DNA from: Tindallia californiensis
GTDB taxonomy: Bacteria; Bacillota; Clostridia; Peptostreptococcales; Tindalliaceae
DNA length: 64,000 nucleotides
Direction: 5' to 3'
Assembly: GCF_900107405.1 (NCBI RefSeq)
Contig: NZ_FNPV01000004.1
Location: 62,001-126,000 of the forward strand
This document shows, in pieces, positions 1 through 10,469 of this stretch (position 1 is the stretch's first letter; each line of letters opens with the position of its first letter). Made by a program: the position numbers and the translations under genes. The notes beneath the pieces were generated by a model. The model had not been told where the DNA came from and did not search any database. It saw only the letters and a list, made by a program, of their open reading frames with translations.

Positions 1-39
1 AAAAAAGGTTGGAAATTTCTGAATAATGATAATGTTTCC

Positions 40-68
40 TTGACAGAGAAGGGTCTTTTCGATATACT
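40..68 (+). promoter_or_regulatory. Sigma-70-type promoter for glpK
   Basis: TTGACA at 40-45 and TATACT at 63-68 are separated by exactly 17 bases. Transcription would begin near base 75, leaving an approximately 180-base leader before glpK that contains a terminator-like hairpin. Confidence 0.75.
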
Positions 69-93
69 TTCCGTAAAGAATAAAAAATAGATG

Positions 94-150
94 AAACAAG
101 GACATTGGATGGGAGAGTCGTTGAAGTGACTCTTGTTTTTTTTGTCCTTT
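94..150 (+). terminator. Leader terminator / possible antitermination site before glpK
   Basis: An inner stem AGAGTC (114-119) / GACTCT (128-133) is followed by TTG and eight T. An outer arm AAGGACA (98-104) can pair with TGTCCTT (143-149), again followed by T. As it lies between a good promoter and glpK, it probably attenuates the operon. GlpP-type antitermination is the known mechanism for glycerol genes in Firmicutes, but GlpP control here is inference. It could simply end an upstream gene. Confidence 0.6.
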
Positions 151-230
151 TTTGTGCCTAGAGTTAGCTGGCACGTTTGCTCAGGTGCGAGAAAAAGAAA
201 AGACCGCTAGTAGGAACTCAAAAACGCTAA

Positions 231-1754
<1,524 letters not shown>

Positions 1755-1774
1755 GGTTTTAGAGGAGAAAAAAG

Positions 1775-1921
1775 ATGTACAATTATCGTTGTAGGGACAG
1801 GTGGAATGGGAAGCGCTATTACCAGAGAACGGTCAAAAAAATAGGGAAGGATAGCGACCGGCAAGGGGTATATAACGCAGGAATGGATCGACGGATTTTA
1901 AGCATGATGGTTATCAGATAG
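1775..1921 (+). pseudogene. Possible remnant of a Rossmann-fold oxidoreductase (glpA-like)
   Basis: A ribosome site (AGAGGAG) precedes an ATG and a 48-codon frame with no recognisable product. One base out of phase, starting at 1779, the sequence reads IIVVGTGGMGSAITRE, a dinucleotide-binding GxGxxG fingerprint, then stops at 1842-1844. FAD-dependent glycerol-3-phosphate dehydrogenases begin in this way and often follow glpK in clostridia, so this is probably the wreck of such a gene. The rest of the gene is gone. Confidence 0.4.
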
Positions 1922-1981
1922 GAAAATAAGCAGTCGTTTATGATTGGAGTATCTACTACAAAGAAAGCTCTTTGGACGTTA

Positions 1982-2051
1982 TAAAAAATCAGCAACAGGG
2001 ACAGGGTGATCTTTTGCTAGTTGCTTCTTCTTGTCCTTGTTGCTGGCTTTT
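1982..2051 (-). terminator. Terminator of the serine dehydratase operon
   Basis: A 14-base-pair stem CAGCAACAGGGACA (1990-2003) / TGTCCTTGTTGCTG (2032-2045) has one G-U pair. On the minus strand it is followed by six T, so it ends sdaAA. It may also serve glpK readthrough from the other side. Confidence 0.8.
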
Positions 2052-2116
2052 GTTGTTACTTGATAAAGTTACTTCCTAGTCATCGATTTGGTTCTTTCTC
2101 TGTAGAGATGAAAGGC

Positions 2117-2992
2117 TTACTTTTTTTGCCGTAGTTTTTCTTTTAATGCACATCCGGTAGGTGTCGCAGCAACTCCGCCAAGAGCCGTTTCTCTAAGCGA
2201 TTCTGGCAAGCTTCGGCCAACATGCCCCATCGCTTCTACTACCTCATCAAAAGGAATGAGGCTGGGGACACCAGCTAAAGCTATTTCAGCGCTAATAAGC
2301 GCATTGGCAGCCCCGATGCCATTTCGTTTTTGGCAAGGAGCTTCTACTAAGCCGGCAATTGGATCGCAAACTTGACCCATGACGTTTTTTAAGCAAATAG
2401 CGGCTGCGTGTAGGCTAACTTCTGGAGATGCTCCCATAAGCTCACAAATGGCGGCAGCTGTCATAGCGGCAGCTGAACCCGTTTCGGCCTGACACCCTCC
2501 TTCGGCACCTGCAACCGTAGCTTTTTCGGTAATGATAAGGCCTATGGCAGAAGCGCAGAAAAGAGCATCGACCATATGAGTATCTTCCCAAGAATGCTCT
2601 TCTTGCAAAGCTTTGAGAGTGCCGGGTAAAATTCCGGAAGAGCCAGCTGTAGGAGCGGCAACGATAACCCCCATAGACGCATTTACCTCTAATACTCCCA
2701 TAGAATAAGCAACAGCTTTGGCTGTGATGTCACCACAAATTGCTTTTCCTGCTTGCTGGCGCTTCATTAGCTTTTTGGCTTCTCCACCAATCAGACCACC
2801 CATAGAGGTGAGGCTCTGATTCAGAGCGCTTTCCACAGAAGTTTCCATGACTCTCCACTGTTGAAGCATTTGATTGCGAAGTTGATCCGGGCAGGATTCA
2901 AAAAGGTGCTGCTCTCGTTGAATCATCGCTTGAGAGATCTTTATGCGTTGATTCTGGCAAGTTGCCAGTAATTCTTTTCCACTTCCAAACAT
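2117..2992 (-). CDS. sdaAA: L-serine dehydratase, iron-sulfur-dependent, alpha subunit
   Basis: Together with the beta subunit it deaminates L-serine to pyruvate and ammonia, using a [4Fe-4S] cluster rather than PLP. The 291-residue product carries the cluster-region motifs GGCQAETGS and CDPIAGLVEAPC and glycine-rich PTAGSSGI, all typical of the alpha chain. The start chosen is the ATG at 2992 (protein begins MFGSGKELL), because AAAGGA stands eight bases ahead; an upstream in-frame ATG at 3025 lacks a ribosome site. It follows sdaAB in the same transcription unit. Serine fermentation fits an anaerobic amino-acid user. Confidence 0.95.
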   Translation of the reverse strand: MFGSGKELLATCQNQRIKISQAMIQREQHLFESCPDQLRNQMLQQWRVMETSVESALNQSLTSMGGLIGGEAKKLMKRQQAGKAICGDITAKAVAYSMGVLEVNASMGVIVAAPTAGSSGILPGTLKALQEEHSWEDTHMVDALFCASAIGLIITEKATVAGAEGGCQAETGSAAAMTAAAICELMGASPEVSLHAAAICLKNVMGQVCDPIAGLVEAPCQKRNGIGAANALISAEIALAGVPSLIPFDEVVEAMGHVGRSLPESLRETALGGVAATPTGCALKEKLRQKK

Positions 2993-3083
2993 TATCTCAT
3001 TCCTTTCTGATCGATCATCAAACATGGGTTACTGAGGTGTGTGATATAAGTTTAATAAGGGCGTTGTTTTCGGCTTAACTCGA

Positions 3084-3749
3084 TTAGTCGATCATAAATA
3101 CATCATGAATATGCTGATTCTCAAGGATTTGCTGGACTAACTCTTTATCCAGTCGATCATCTGTTTCTAGAATCGTAAAGGCTCTGTCGCCTCGATACTC
3201 ACGATACATTTTTATGGTGCCAATATTAACACCTGCACCTGCTAAGACACTAGTAATATGAGCCGCAACACCGGGGCGGTCTTGTTGCTGGACGATAAGC
3301 GTTGGATATTCGCCAGTAAAGGCAACGGATATTCCATTGATATTCGTAATAACCACTTCGCCTCCTCCGATAGAGGCTCCGGCCAAAGATAGATTGTTTC
3401 CAGAAGTTCCCACCACTTTGATAGCAACAGTGTTTGGATGCATTCCCTCTTGCAGTTCTGTAGGAAAAAATCGGAAAGTTAGTTGTTTTTCATCGGCAAT
3501 TCGGTAAGCATCCCGAATGTCCGGATGATCCGTAGCGTAGCCAAGCATTCCTGCCAGAAGTGCTCGATCTGTTCCATGACCTTGGTAGGTTTCAGCAAAA
3601 GAACCGTAAAGGTAGAAGTCAACTTCTTTAGGTGTTTCTTTTAAGATGCGAGCAGCAATTTGCGCGATTCGTAAAGCACCAGCTGTATGTGAACTGGACG
3701 GGCCAATCATAACGGGTCCCATAACTTGAAAAGCACTGATTCGTTTCAT
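3084..3749 (-). CDS. sdaAB: L-serine dehydratase, iron-sulfur-dependent, beta subunit
   Basis: The 221-residue partner of the alpha subunit. GPVMIGPSSSHTAGA near the N terminus is the family signature, and the last 70 residues form an ACT domain (VQQQDRPGVAAHITS), normally an amino-acid sensing module. The ATG at 3749 (MKRISAFQV) is chosen because GGAGG lies eight bases upstream; a longer frame starting at 3782 has no such signal. It is the first gene of the operon, 91 bases ahead of sdaAA. A TATAAT-like -10 lies upstream on the minus strand (complement of 3793-3798) with only a poor -35, so promoter strength is uncertain. Confidence 0.95.
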   Translation of the reverse strand: MKRISAFQVMGPVMIGPSSSHTAGALRIAQIAARILKETPKEVDFYLYGSFAETYQGHGTDRALLAGMLGYATDHPDIRDAYRIADEKQLTFRFFPTELQEGMHPNTVAIKVVGTSGNNLSLAGASIGGGEVVITNINGISVAFTGEYPTLIVQQQDRPGVAAHITSVLAGAGVNIGTIKMYREYRGDRAFTILETDDRLDKELVQQILENQHIHDVFMID

Positions 3750-3944
3750 GAATACTACCTCCACTTCTTGTATAAATGTCATACTCAGGAATATTATACC
3801 TTAAATTGGTAATTGCGTAAGGCCATTTTAAAAGAAATAATAAAATACCTGCTGGAGATATTGTGACAATAGGGATTTAATGGGTATTAAAACTTCTGAG
3901 TGTCTATAGAAAAGCACTTTCCTCTTGAAAGGCGGGGTAAAATA

Positions 3945-4982
3945 ATGGAATGCAAAAGATGTACCGTTATTCCTGAAACCAGTGTAGAAGCTTCCTGGGT
4001 CTATATTAAATTGCCAACACATCACCATATTGCTCCTTTAGAAAAAATAGCTTCGGGGATGAAGGAAACATTAGAACCAAAAGCAAATGGATTTTTGTTA
4101 AAGATATCTGATTTCCAGGAATTTGTGCTAAGGTTATGTCGTCATTATTTCAACTCAATAGAACAGATGGATATTTACTTAATGCCAATGAAAGAAGCGG
4201 TTATCAGCTTTGAATCTCTGGACTGTTATAAACGTTTAAGCTACTGGAAAAACCTGTTTTTAGGAGAAGACCTCATCTATATATTAAAAGAAAAGAGTCT
4301 TAAAATACTTTTTCACCCCATTGTGCTGGCAAAGGACCATAAAATCTATGGCTATGAGGCATTAACCCGTGGCATCAAACGGGATGGAAGGATAATGTCA
4401 CCGATAGAAATGTTTCGGTATGCGAAGGAGATGGATCTATTATTCCATCTTGATCGGTTGTGTCGAGAACAAGTGATTAAACAAGCCGCTGAAGCAGGTA
4501 TTTTGGAAAAAGTGTTTATCAACTTTATTCCTACTTCCATATATGATCCAGATAAATGCCTTCGGTCAACAGACGAAGCGATTCATCGATATGGTCTCAA
4601 GGCAGAGCAGATTGTTTTTGAAGTGGTTGAGACGGAACGTATTGATGATTACGATCATTTGAACTATATTTTAGATTATTACAAGGACAAAGGTTATGCA
4701 ACAGCTTTAGATGATGTTGGCAGTGGATATGCTTCAACGGGAGCTTTACTTCGGTTAAATCCAAGCTATATGAAGATAGATATGGGGATTATTCGAGGAA
4801 TTCATGAAAATAAACAAAATCAGCGAATATTAAACGAGTATCTTTCGATAGCTCGCGAAAAAAATATTTACATTCTGGCAGAAGGCGTAGAAACAAAAGA
4901 AGAAATAGACTACTTAACGGAAGCGAAAGTAGATTTTTTGCAAGGATACTACTTTGGAAAACCTTCCCATAAACCTTTGTAA
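3945..4982 (+). CDS. EAL-domain cyclic di-GMP phosphodiesterase
   Basis: Likely hydrolyses c-di-GMP to pGpG. From the ATG at 3945 the product has 345 residues: an uncharacterised N-terminal 110 residues with a CxxC pair (C3, C6), then the EAL domain. Catalytic and metal-binding positions are present: E138 in EAL, N193, E226 in FEVVETE, D256-D257 in DDVGSGYAS, K277 and D279, E313 in AEGVE, and QGYYFGKP near the end. It therefore looks active. No GGDEF, PAS or membrane segment is attached. A GTG start at 3900 is also possible. It stands alone, divergent from sdaAB. Confidence 0.9.
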   Translation: MECKRCTVIPETSVEASWVYIKLPTHHHIAPLEKIASGMKETLEPKANGFLLKISDFQEFVLRLCRHYFNSIEQMDIYLMPMKEAVISFESLDCYKRLSYWKNLFLGEDLIYILKEKSLKILFHPIVLAKDHKIYGYEALTRGIKRDGRIMSPIEMFRYAKEMDLLFHLDRLCREQVIKQAAEAGILEKVFINFIPTSIYDPDKCLRSTDEAIHRYGLKAEQIVFEVVETERIDDYDHLNYILDYYKDKGYATALDDVGSGYASTGALLRLNPSYMKIDMGIIRGIHENKQNQRILNEYLSIAREKNIYILAEGVETKEEIDYLTEAKVDFLQGYYFGKPSHKPL

Positions 4983-5138
4983 ATACGTCTATTCGATTTG
5001 CGAATTTTGTCTGCATCTCAAGTCACGATCATGAAATAGGTGATTGATCCATAGACGATTGTATGGGATAATTTCTGTCATAAGGAAAATGGGAGCGTTA
5101 CGTTTTTTCTGTAATAAAGGATATCGGAGTGATTTTTA

Positions 5139-7055
5139 ATGGATTGGGGAAAAAGGATAGAAAAGCCAAACGCACACATTATACGGATGATGACGGTTTT
5201 TGTGATAACGCTTTTAGTGAAAATGATGATTCTGCACTGGATCATGGGAGTAAGGTTGTACTTTATACAGGCGGCTATTATGAATTTGATGACACTAACT
5301 GGATTGTTTTTATTATTTATTTATTTTTTTCCAAAAAACTATTTCAAGGCATTCTGGTGGATGCATTTACTGGTAAGTGGCCTGATTTTTGTAAACACCG
5401 TTTATTACAGCCATTTTTTTACATTGGTACCCGTGGGAAGTGTTTTTCAAATTGGTCAGCTAGGTGGTGTTTCAGATAGTATTTTTGCTCTTTTGAGGCC
5501 GATATACTTTCTTTACTTTGCCGATACGATTTATTTAAGGTTTTGGATAAAAAAGAAAAGCAAGTTGTATCATTCCTGGTATTATGATAAAAAAAATAGA
5601 AGAAATGGAATTTATGCGATAGCTTTTATGGTGCTAATGTCTTTTATGGTGGGAGCTATCAATCTGGTAGCCTTAAGTACAGAAGGAAATTTAAGGCCGG
5701 CAAATTTAGGGATGATTAATTATCATATTTATGATACGTTTCGTCTTACAAGACCAGCTCCTATTGTCGATCCGGATCAGGCGGAAGAAGCGGTGATAGC
5801 TATTGAAGAAGAAGAGAAAGACCGCCGCTTTGAAGGGTTGTTAGAAGGACGCAATATCATTGTTATTCAAGCGGAATCATTGCAATCTTTTCCGATGGAA
5901 CATGCATTGGCGGATCAGGAGGTTACTCCTGTATTAAATGATTTGATTCGTCAGGACACCCTGTATTTTTCTAATTTTTATGAGCAAGTAGGATGGGGAA
6001 ATACTTCTGATGCTGAATTTGTGGTACATAATGGATTTTATCCATCCACATCCACTTTTAGTTATCAGGCCTATGAAGGAAATGATTTTTATACACTCCC
6101 GATGCATCTGGAAAAACAGGGGTATACCTCGATCGTTTTTCATGGCAATGATCCGGAATTCTGGAGCAGGCAGTCCGCCTATCCCGGTCAGGGAATTCAT
6201 CATTTTTACAGTGCGGAAGATTTTGAAATGAATGAAATTATTGGATTAGGGCTTAGTGATTATGAATTATATAAACAGTCCATTCAGTGGCTGAAGGAAA
6301 AACCGGAACCTTTTTATGCATTCTATATAACTCTGACCTGCCATCATCCCTTTGTGATGCCGGAACCGTATCAATGGTTGGACATGCCCGCTGAATATGA
6401 AGATACTTACCTGGGTCATTATTTGCAATCTGTATACTATATGGATCAACAAATTGGATATTTTATCAATCTGTTAAAAGAAGAAGGATTGTATGATCAC
6501 TCAGCTATTGTGATTTATGGAGATCATCAAGGCGTTGATATGCGTAATCAGGAAATTAATGAACAGGTAAGCCGCTATATAAGCAGACCTTATCAGGAAG
6601 ATGAAATGTTTAGAGTTCCCTTAATGGTTCATGTGCCGGGAAGTGGTGTCGAGGAAGAAATAACTTTAGCAGGAGGACAAATTGACTTCTTTCCTACGAT
6701 GGCTAATTTAGCAGGAAATCCCTTAGCTCCGGATGCTGTTCTTGGACAAGATTTGTTAAACATTAAAGAGGGGTTTGTTGCAAAGCAAGTCCATGTTTCC
6801 GCTGGATCTTTTATTGATAACGAAAAGATATTTATTATGTCGCCGGAAGGGCTTTATGATAATAGTCAGTCCTGGAATCTGAAAACCGGCGAACAGGTTC
6901 CTTTGGAAGAAGCAAGGCAAGGTTATGAAAGGGCTTTGGCAGAAATAACGCTTTCGGAATATGTGATGGAAAATAATTTAATTCCAAGAGTGCAAAAGGC
7001 TGGGCTTAGTGGTATTCTTGATAATATTCGGTTTTTACTTGACTTAGAAAAATAA
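5139..7055 (+). CDS. LTA-synthase-family membrane sulfatase-like protein
   Basis: A membrane protein with about five N-terminal helices (to residue 180) and an extracellular alkaline-phosphatase-fold domain, like enzymes that polymerise glycerol phosphate from phosphatidylglycerol onto a glycolipid anchor. Metal and nucleophile positions fit LtaS: E246 in IQAES, T289 in GNTSDAEF, H402 in CHHPF, D462-H463 in GDHQG. Its 638 residues are near the family norm. GGAG nine bases before the ATG supports the start. It has no linked teichoic-acid genes, so the exact substrate is unproved; other phosphoglycerol transferases share this fold. It ends at a strong bidirectional terminator. Confidence 0.9.
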   Translation: MDWGKRIEKPNAHIIRMMTVFVITLLVKMMILHWIMGVRLYFIQAAIMNLMTLTGLFLLFIYFFPKNYFKAFWWMHLLVSGLIFVNTVYYSHFFTLVPVGSVFQIGQLGGVSDSIFALLRPIYFLYFADTIYLRFWIKKKSKLYHSWYYDKKNRRNGIYAIAFMVLMSFMVGAINLVALSTEGNLRPANLGMINYHIYDTFRLTRPAPIVDPDQAEEAVIAIEEEEKDRRFEGLLEGRNIIVIQAESLQSFPMEHALADQEVTPVLNDLIRQDTLYFSNFYEQVGWGNTSDAEFVVHNGFYPSTSTFSYQAYEGNDFYTLPMHLEKQGYTSIVFHGNDPEFWSRQSAYPGQGIHHFYSAEDFEMNEIIGLGLSDYELYKQSIQWLKEKPEPFYAFYITLTCHHPFVMPEPYQWLDMPAEYEDTYLGHYLQSVYYMDQQIGYFINLLKEEGLYDHSAIVIYGDHQGVDMRNQEINEQVSRYISRPYQEDEMFRVPLMVHVPGSGVEEEITLAGGQIDFFPTMANLAGNPLAPDAVLGQDLLNIKEGFVAKQVHVSAGSFIDNEKIFIMSPEGLYDNSQSWNLKTGEQVPLEEARQGYERALAEITLSEYVMENNLIPRVQKAGLSGILDNIRFLLDLEK

Positions 7056-7056
7056 A

Positions 7057-7101
7057 GAAAAAGTAGTGGCAATCCATACAGGATAAGCCACTACTTTTTT
7101 T
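7057..7101. terminator. Bidirectional terminator between convergent operons
   Basis: The arms AAAAGTAGTGGC (7059-7070) and GCCACTACTTTT (7087-7098) pair perfectly, with T runs on both strands. It serves the LtaS-like gene and the minus-strand permease. Confidence 0.9.
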
Positions 7102-7129
7102 GACGATTATTCTTTTGGCTATCGAAGGA

Positions 7130-8473
7130 CTAATCATTTCGAATAGCTTCTAAAGCACTAAGTTTCATAGCACGGCGAGCTGGCGAATAGCCAGCGATCA
7201 ATCCAACGACGGTTGAGAACAATAATGCGGCTAAAGCGAGAGAAATAGGAATAATGGATAGTCGCTGTGCACTTCCTGGTCCCATAAAACCGGCACCTAG
7301 CTGATTGAGACCGTAGGAAATAAGGTAGCTGAAACAAACGCCGAGTAAGCCACCTCCAAAACCAATTAAACCAGCTTCAATTAAAAAGAGACCTTTAATA
7401 TCTGAAAGTGTTGCTCCGATAACCTTCATCACACCAATTTCACGGGTTCGTTCATAAATACTCATGATCATTGTATTGGTGATACCGATGGCGGCGACCA
7501 GTAAGCTGACGGCACCGATGCCGCCTAAAATAGCCTGTGTCATGCGGGCGGTGTTTTTCATATCGTCAAGGATTTGAGTGAGACTAAAGGTTTGAAATCC
7601 TTGGTCTTGAAGAAATTTAAGAATACCATCTACTTCATTGATAGATGCTGCTTTTATACGGACACCATCGTATTCATCACGTTGGGAGCGATTCTGAGTT
7701 TCGCGGTTATGTCGTTGCTCCTGTTCTAAGATAGATTCAAAGGAACTTAGTGACATAAATACCTGATAATCCTTTTGATCATGAGATCTTTCTAAGATAC
7801 CAACACCTCGAACGTCATGTTTAAGAGGTTCTTTGTCATCCGTATGATCCGGTCGATCTGTTTGACGATCGCCATAACTCATATCAGAAGTGATCAGTAA
7901 GGAACTGGTTAAAACATCGACGGGAGGCGGCTCTTCTCCTGGTGGTCCATAGTGAAAAGATTGTCGTAACCGGGGATTATAAAACTGATGTGGCACATCA
8001 CGTCCGAAAACAATGGATTCTCGGTCGTTAGCATGCAAAAGCCTACCTTCTTCAGCTGTAAAACCAAAGGATTCCATTACTTCTGGATCAACGCCAACGA
8101 CGTTGACATTTGCAATATGCCTGCCAGCACCAATACGCATATATTTTTCCCGGGTAGCCATAACGGCTTTGACTCCCGGAATTTTGTTGAAGGAAGAGAT
8201 TGTTGCATCGTTTAATTGAGTTTGTCTCTGTTGAGTTCTGGAAGAACTCTGGCTACCACCCATGAATTGTCCCTGTGGATAGACTTCTATTACCGTTAAA
8301 TCTCCCATCTCTTGAAGAAACTCCTGAAAACCTCTATCCATAGCAATGCCTAAAGAAAGCATAACGATAATTGAACAGGTACCGATAACAACACCCAAAA
8401 TCGTAAGAATTGTTCGGGTTTTACGGCGCAACAAACTGTCCCAACTCATCTTAAATAGATCCAGTTTATTCAT
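7130..8473 (-). CDS. MacB/FtsX-type ABC transporter permease
   Basis: A 447-residue permease with one N-terminal helix (TILTILGVVIGTCSIIVML), a large extracellular MacB-like domain in the middle, and three C-terminal helices of the FtsX domain, including the typical ERTREIGVMKVIGAT loop. The start at 8473 gives MNKLDLFKMSW; it overlaps the stop of the preceding gene by eight bases, indicating translational coupling. It is the last gene of an ATPase, exported protein, permease operon. Such mechanotransmission systems export peptides or lipids or work on envelope substrates; the substrate is unknown. Confidence 0.9.
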   Translation of the reverse strand: MNKLDLFKMSWDSLLRRKTRTILTILGVVIGTCSIIVMLSLGIAMDRGFQEFLQEMGDLTVIEVYPQGQFMGGSQSSSRTQQRQTQLNDATISSFNKIPGVKAVMATREKYMRIGAGRHIANVNVVGVDPEVMESFGFTAEEGRLLHANDRESIVFGRDVPHQFYNPRLRQSFHYGPPGEEPPPVDVLTSSLLITSDMSYGDRQTDRPDHTDDKEPLKHDVRGVGILERSHDQKDYQVFMSLSSFESILEQEQRHNRETQNRSQRDEYDGVRIKAASINEVDGILKFLQDQGFQTFSLTQILDDMKNTARMTQAILGGIGAVSLLVAAIGITNTMIMSIYERTREIGVMKVIGATLSDIKGLFLIEAGLIGFGGGLLGVCFSYLISYGLNQLGAGFMGPGSAQRLSIIPISLALAALLFSTVVGLIAGYSPARRAMKLSALEAIRND

Positions 8474-10469
8474 CGTCCTCCACATCCTCCATGTCTGACT
8501 CCTGTTTTTTCTTCTTTCTTTTTCGGTACCAAAGGAAAGAAGCACCACCTATCAGCAGAAGAGCTAAAAGAATCCAAGGGCTTTTTGAGCTGGTATTTTC
8601 TGGCTCATGCATCTCGAAATCTTCGGGGAACTCTTCCGGCATCATCATTTCCATGACTTCGATAGAAAAATCTTTTTCCAGACGATGAGATTGATTGATT
8701 TCATCATCAAACTGAAAAATAATGACTCCTTCCATGGTGCCTTCCTGCATCGGGAATAAAGTGGCATCATAGTAATTACTGGAGCCAGCTTCCATATTTC
8801 CTATATATAAAGAGCCATCCTGAGTTTCAAAATCTCCTTCAATGCTAATGGTTAAATTTCGGATCAGTCCTCGGCCCACATTGTAAAAATCAATACTGAC
8901 GGGAACAGGATCGCCGACAAAAGCCTCCATACCGGTTTCTACATCGCTTAAGGAGAGGGTGGTTTCTTGAATAACAGGAATACCTATCAGTTCTCGGGAT
9001 TCATGTTCATTTCCTGAAGCATCCTCGTACTTAATATCTGCGTAAAGATTATGCGTTTGAAAATCAGCATCCGGTCTGGGGCGTAGCGTTATTTCATGGA
9101 CAGACTGCTGGCTTGGCTGAATTTGAGCAATATATAAGGAGTTGCTACTGTTAACCGGAGCAAACACCTCGCCATCAGAAGTAAAAGAAACTTGTATGTT
9201 ACGGATTGATTCATTAGCATGGGTGTTTTGGAAAGAGATCGATAAAGGGAACGGATCTCCGGCACGAATATAATCAGCGTGATAATCGTAATGACTCACA
9301 ATGATTCGAGGTTTACTGCCGGAAGTTGGTGTTCCCACCATCACGCCGGTATACTGAGTGAGCGAATCTTGGTCACTTCTGCTGGATTTCACTTGTATTT
9401 CTAAAGGATAATTTCTTGATTCTAAGCCATCTGTAGGAAAATAAGTAAAACTCAAGGTTTTACGTTCTCCCGGCATAAGTTGTTTTAAATGGGTTTTAGC
9501 TGGTGTTTTTGGAAGTAAAGCATCTTTGCCATCGGTGATAATACTAAGTCCTTCCAGTTTTCTATCGGTGTCGTTTACGACAGTAAATGACAAGGTGAAA
9601 TCTTCAAAGGATTCGACGGAATGGGTTGGGATTTTTATATCTTCAATTTTGACACCACGATGCAATCCACCCTTTTGAACCGCTAATACAATTGGCTCTT
9701 CGGATTCGTACTTTTTGCCATACTCATCTTCAAAAGTAATTCCTAGGGTTACTTCTGCATTGCGATTTTCCAAAGAATCTGCTGGCTTTGCTGAAAAAAC
9801 AAAACGATCAGCGCTGCCTGCTTTTAATTCATTGTAATGTTGCTTGCGTTGGGAAGGACTGATATTCAAAGCTCCCGCATCAGCTCCTGATAGTTCCAGT
9901 TCAAGATTTTTAAGGGTTAGATCACTAGTGTTTTTAATACTTATTTCGACGGTTTGTCTTTCTTCTAACAATAGTTGATTGTCTGGAATGAGGATTTCTT
10001 CGACATCAATAGAAGGCATTCGCAAGTGATTTTTTATGTTGACATGCACCTCGGCAGAAAAAGAAGAACTACCGCTAAAGTTACGATCTGTGTATGTGAC
10101 TGAGAAAGGAATGGCATAGGTGCCAGTAGGGATGTTTTTCTTCAATGTAACATCAAAGTAAATTACCTTTTGGTCATGGCCATTAATCTGAGAATGGCTT
10201 TTTCGCATATCTGATGATTTAAGATCAATAGGACTTTCATCGTTATGATCCAATGAAATTACTAGATTTCTGGCAGATCCCAGTCCGCTGTTTTGGATGG
10301 GAATGGGCAGGCGGATTGATTCCCCTGCTTCAGCGTTGGTGACAGAGGCACGTGAAGATAAGTTGAGATTCGGTTGATGATTCATTGCAAAAACCGATTG
10401 AGGTAAAACGGTAAAAAGTAATAATAAGCATAAAAGAAAAGAAATTAAGCTACTTCTGGTAAAAGTCAT
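8466..10469 (-). CDS. Exported repeat protein of the COG1361 (S-layer/NEW3-like) type
   Basis: A 667-residue surface protein: signal peptide (residues 1-28, ending SVFA), five or more Ig/NPCBM-like beta repeats with recurring phrases such as AGDPFPLSISFQN and VGDPVPVSIDFYN, a C-terminal helix (PWILLALLLIGGASFLWY) and a basic tail. It is therefore anchored in the membrane facing outward. Its ATG overlaps the stop of the ATPase gene (ATGA), and its own stop overlaps the permease start, so it is made in step with the transporter. Probably an extracytoplasmic partner of the permease; this role is inferred from gene order only. Confidence 0.8.
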   Translation of the reverse strand: MTFTRSSLISFLLCLLLLFTVLPQSVFAMNHQPNLNLSSRASVTNAEAGESIRLPIPIQNSGLGSARNLVISLDHNDESPIDLKSSDMRKSHSQINGHDQKVIYFDVTLKKNIPTGTYAIPFSVTYTDRNFSGSSSFSAEVHVNIKNHLRMPSIDVEEILIPDNQLLLEERQTVEISIKNTSDLTLKNLELELSGADAGALNISPSQRKQHYNELKAGSADRFVFSAKPADSLENRNAEVTLGITFEDEYGKKYESEEPIVLAVQKGGLHRGVKIEDIKIPTHSVESFEDFTLSFTVVNDTDRKLEGLSIITDGKDALLPKTPAKTHLKQLMPGERKTLSFTYFPTDGLESRNYPLEIQVKSSRSDQDSLTQYTGVMVGTPTSGSKPRIIVSHYDYHADYIRAGDPFPLSISFQNTHANESIRNIQVSFTSDGEVFAPVNSSNSLYIAQIQPSQQSVHEITLRPRPDADFQTHNLYADIKYEDASGNEHESRELIGIPVIQETTLSLSDVETGMEAFVGDPVPVSIDFYNVGRGLIRNLTISIEGDFETQDGSLYIGNMEAGSSNYYDATLFPMQEGTMEGVIIFQFDDEINQSHRLEKDFSIEVMEMMMPEEFPEDFEMHEPENTSSKSPWILLALLLIGGASFLWYRKRKKKKQESDMEDVEDDE

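Noticed and set aside
170-181. Sigma-54 promoter (TGGCACGTTTGC) before glpK
   Set aside because: GG and GC are only eight bases apart instead of ten; the sigma-70 promoter at 40-68 is far better.
5129-5479. 116-codon frame overlapping the start of the LTA-synthase-like gene
   Set aside because: It is out of phase with a clear 638-residue gene, has no ribosome site of its own and no recognisable motif.
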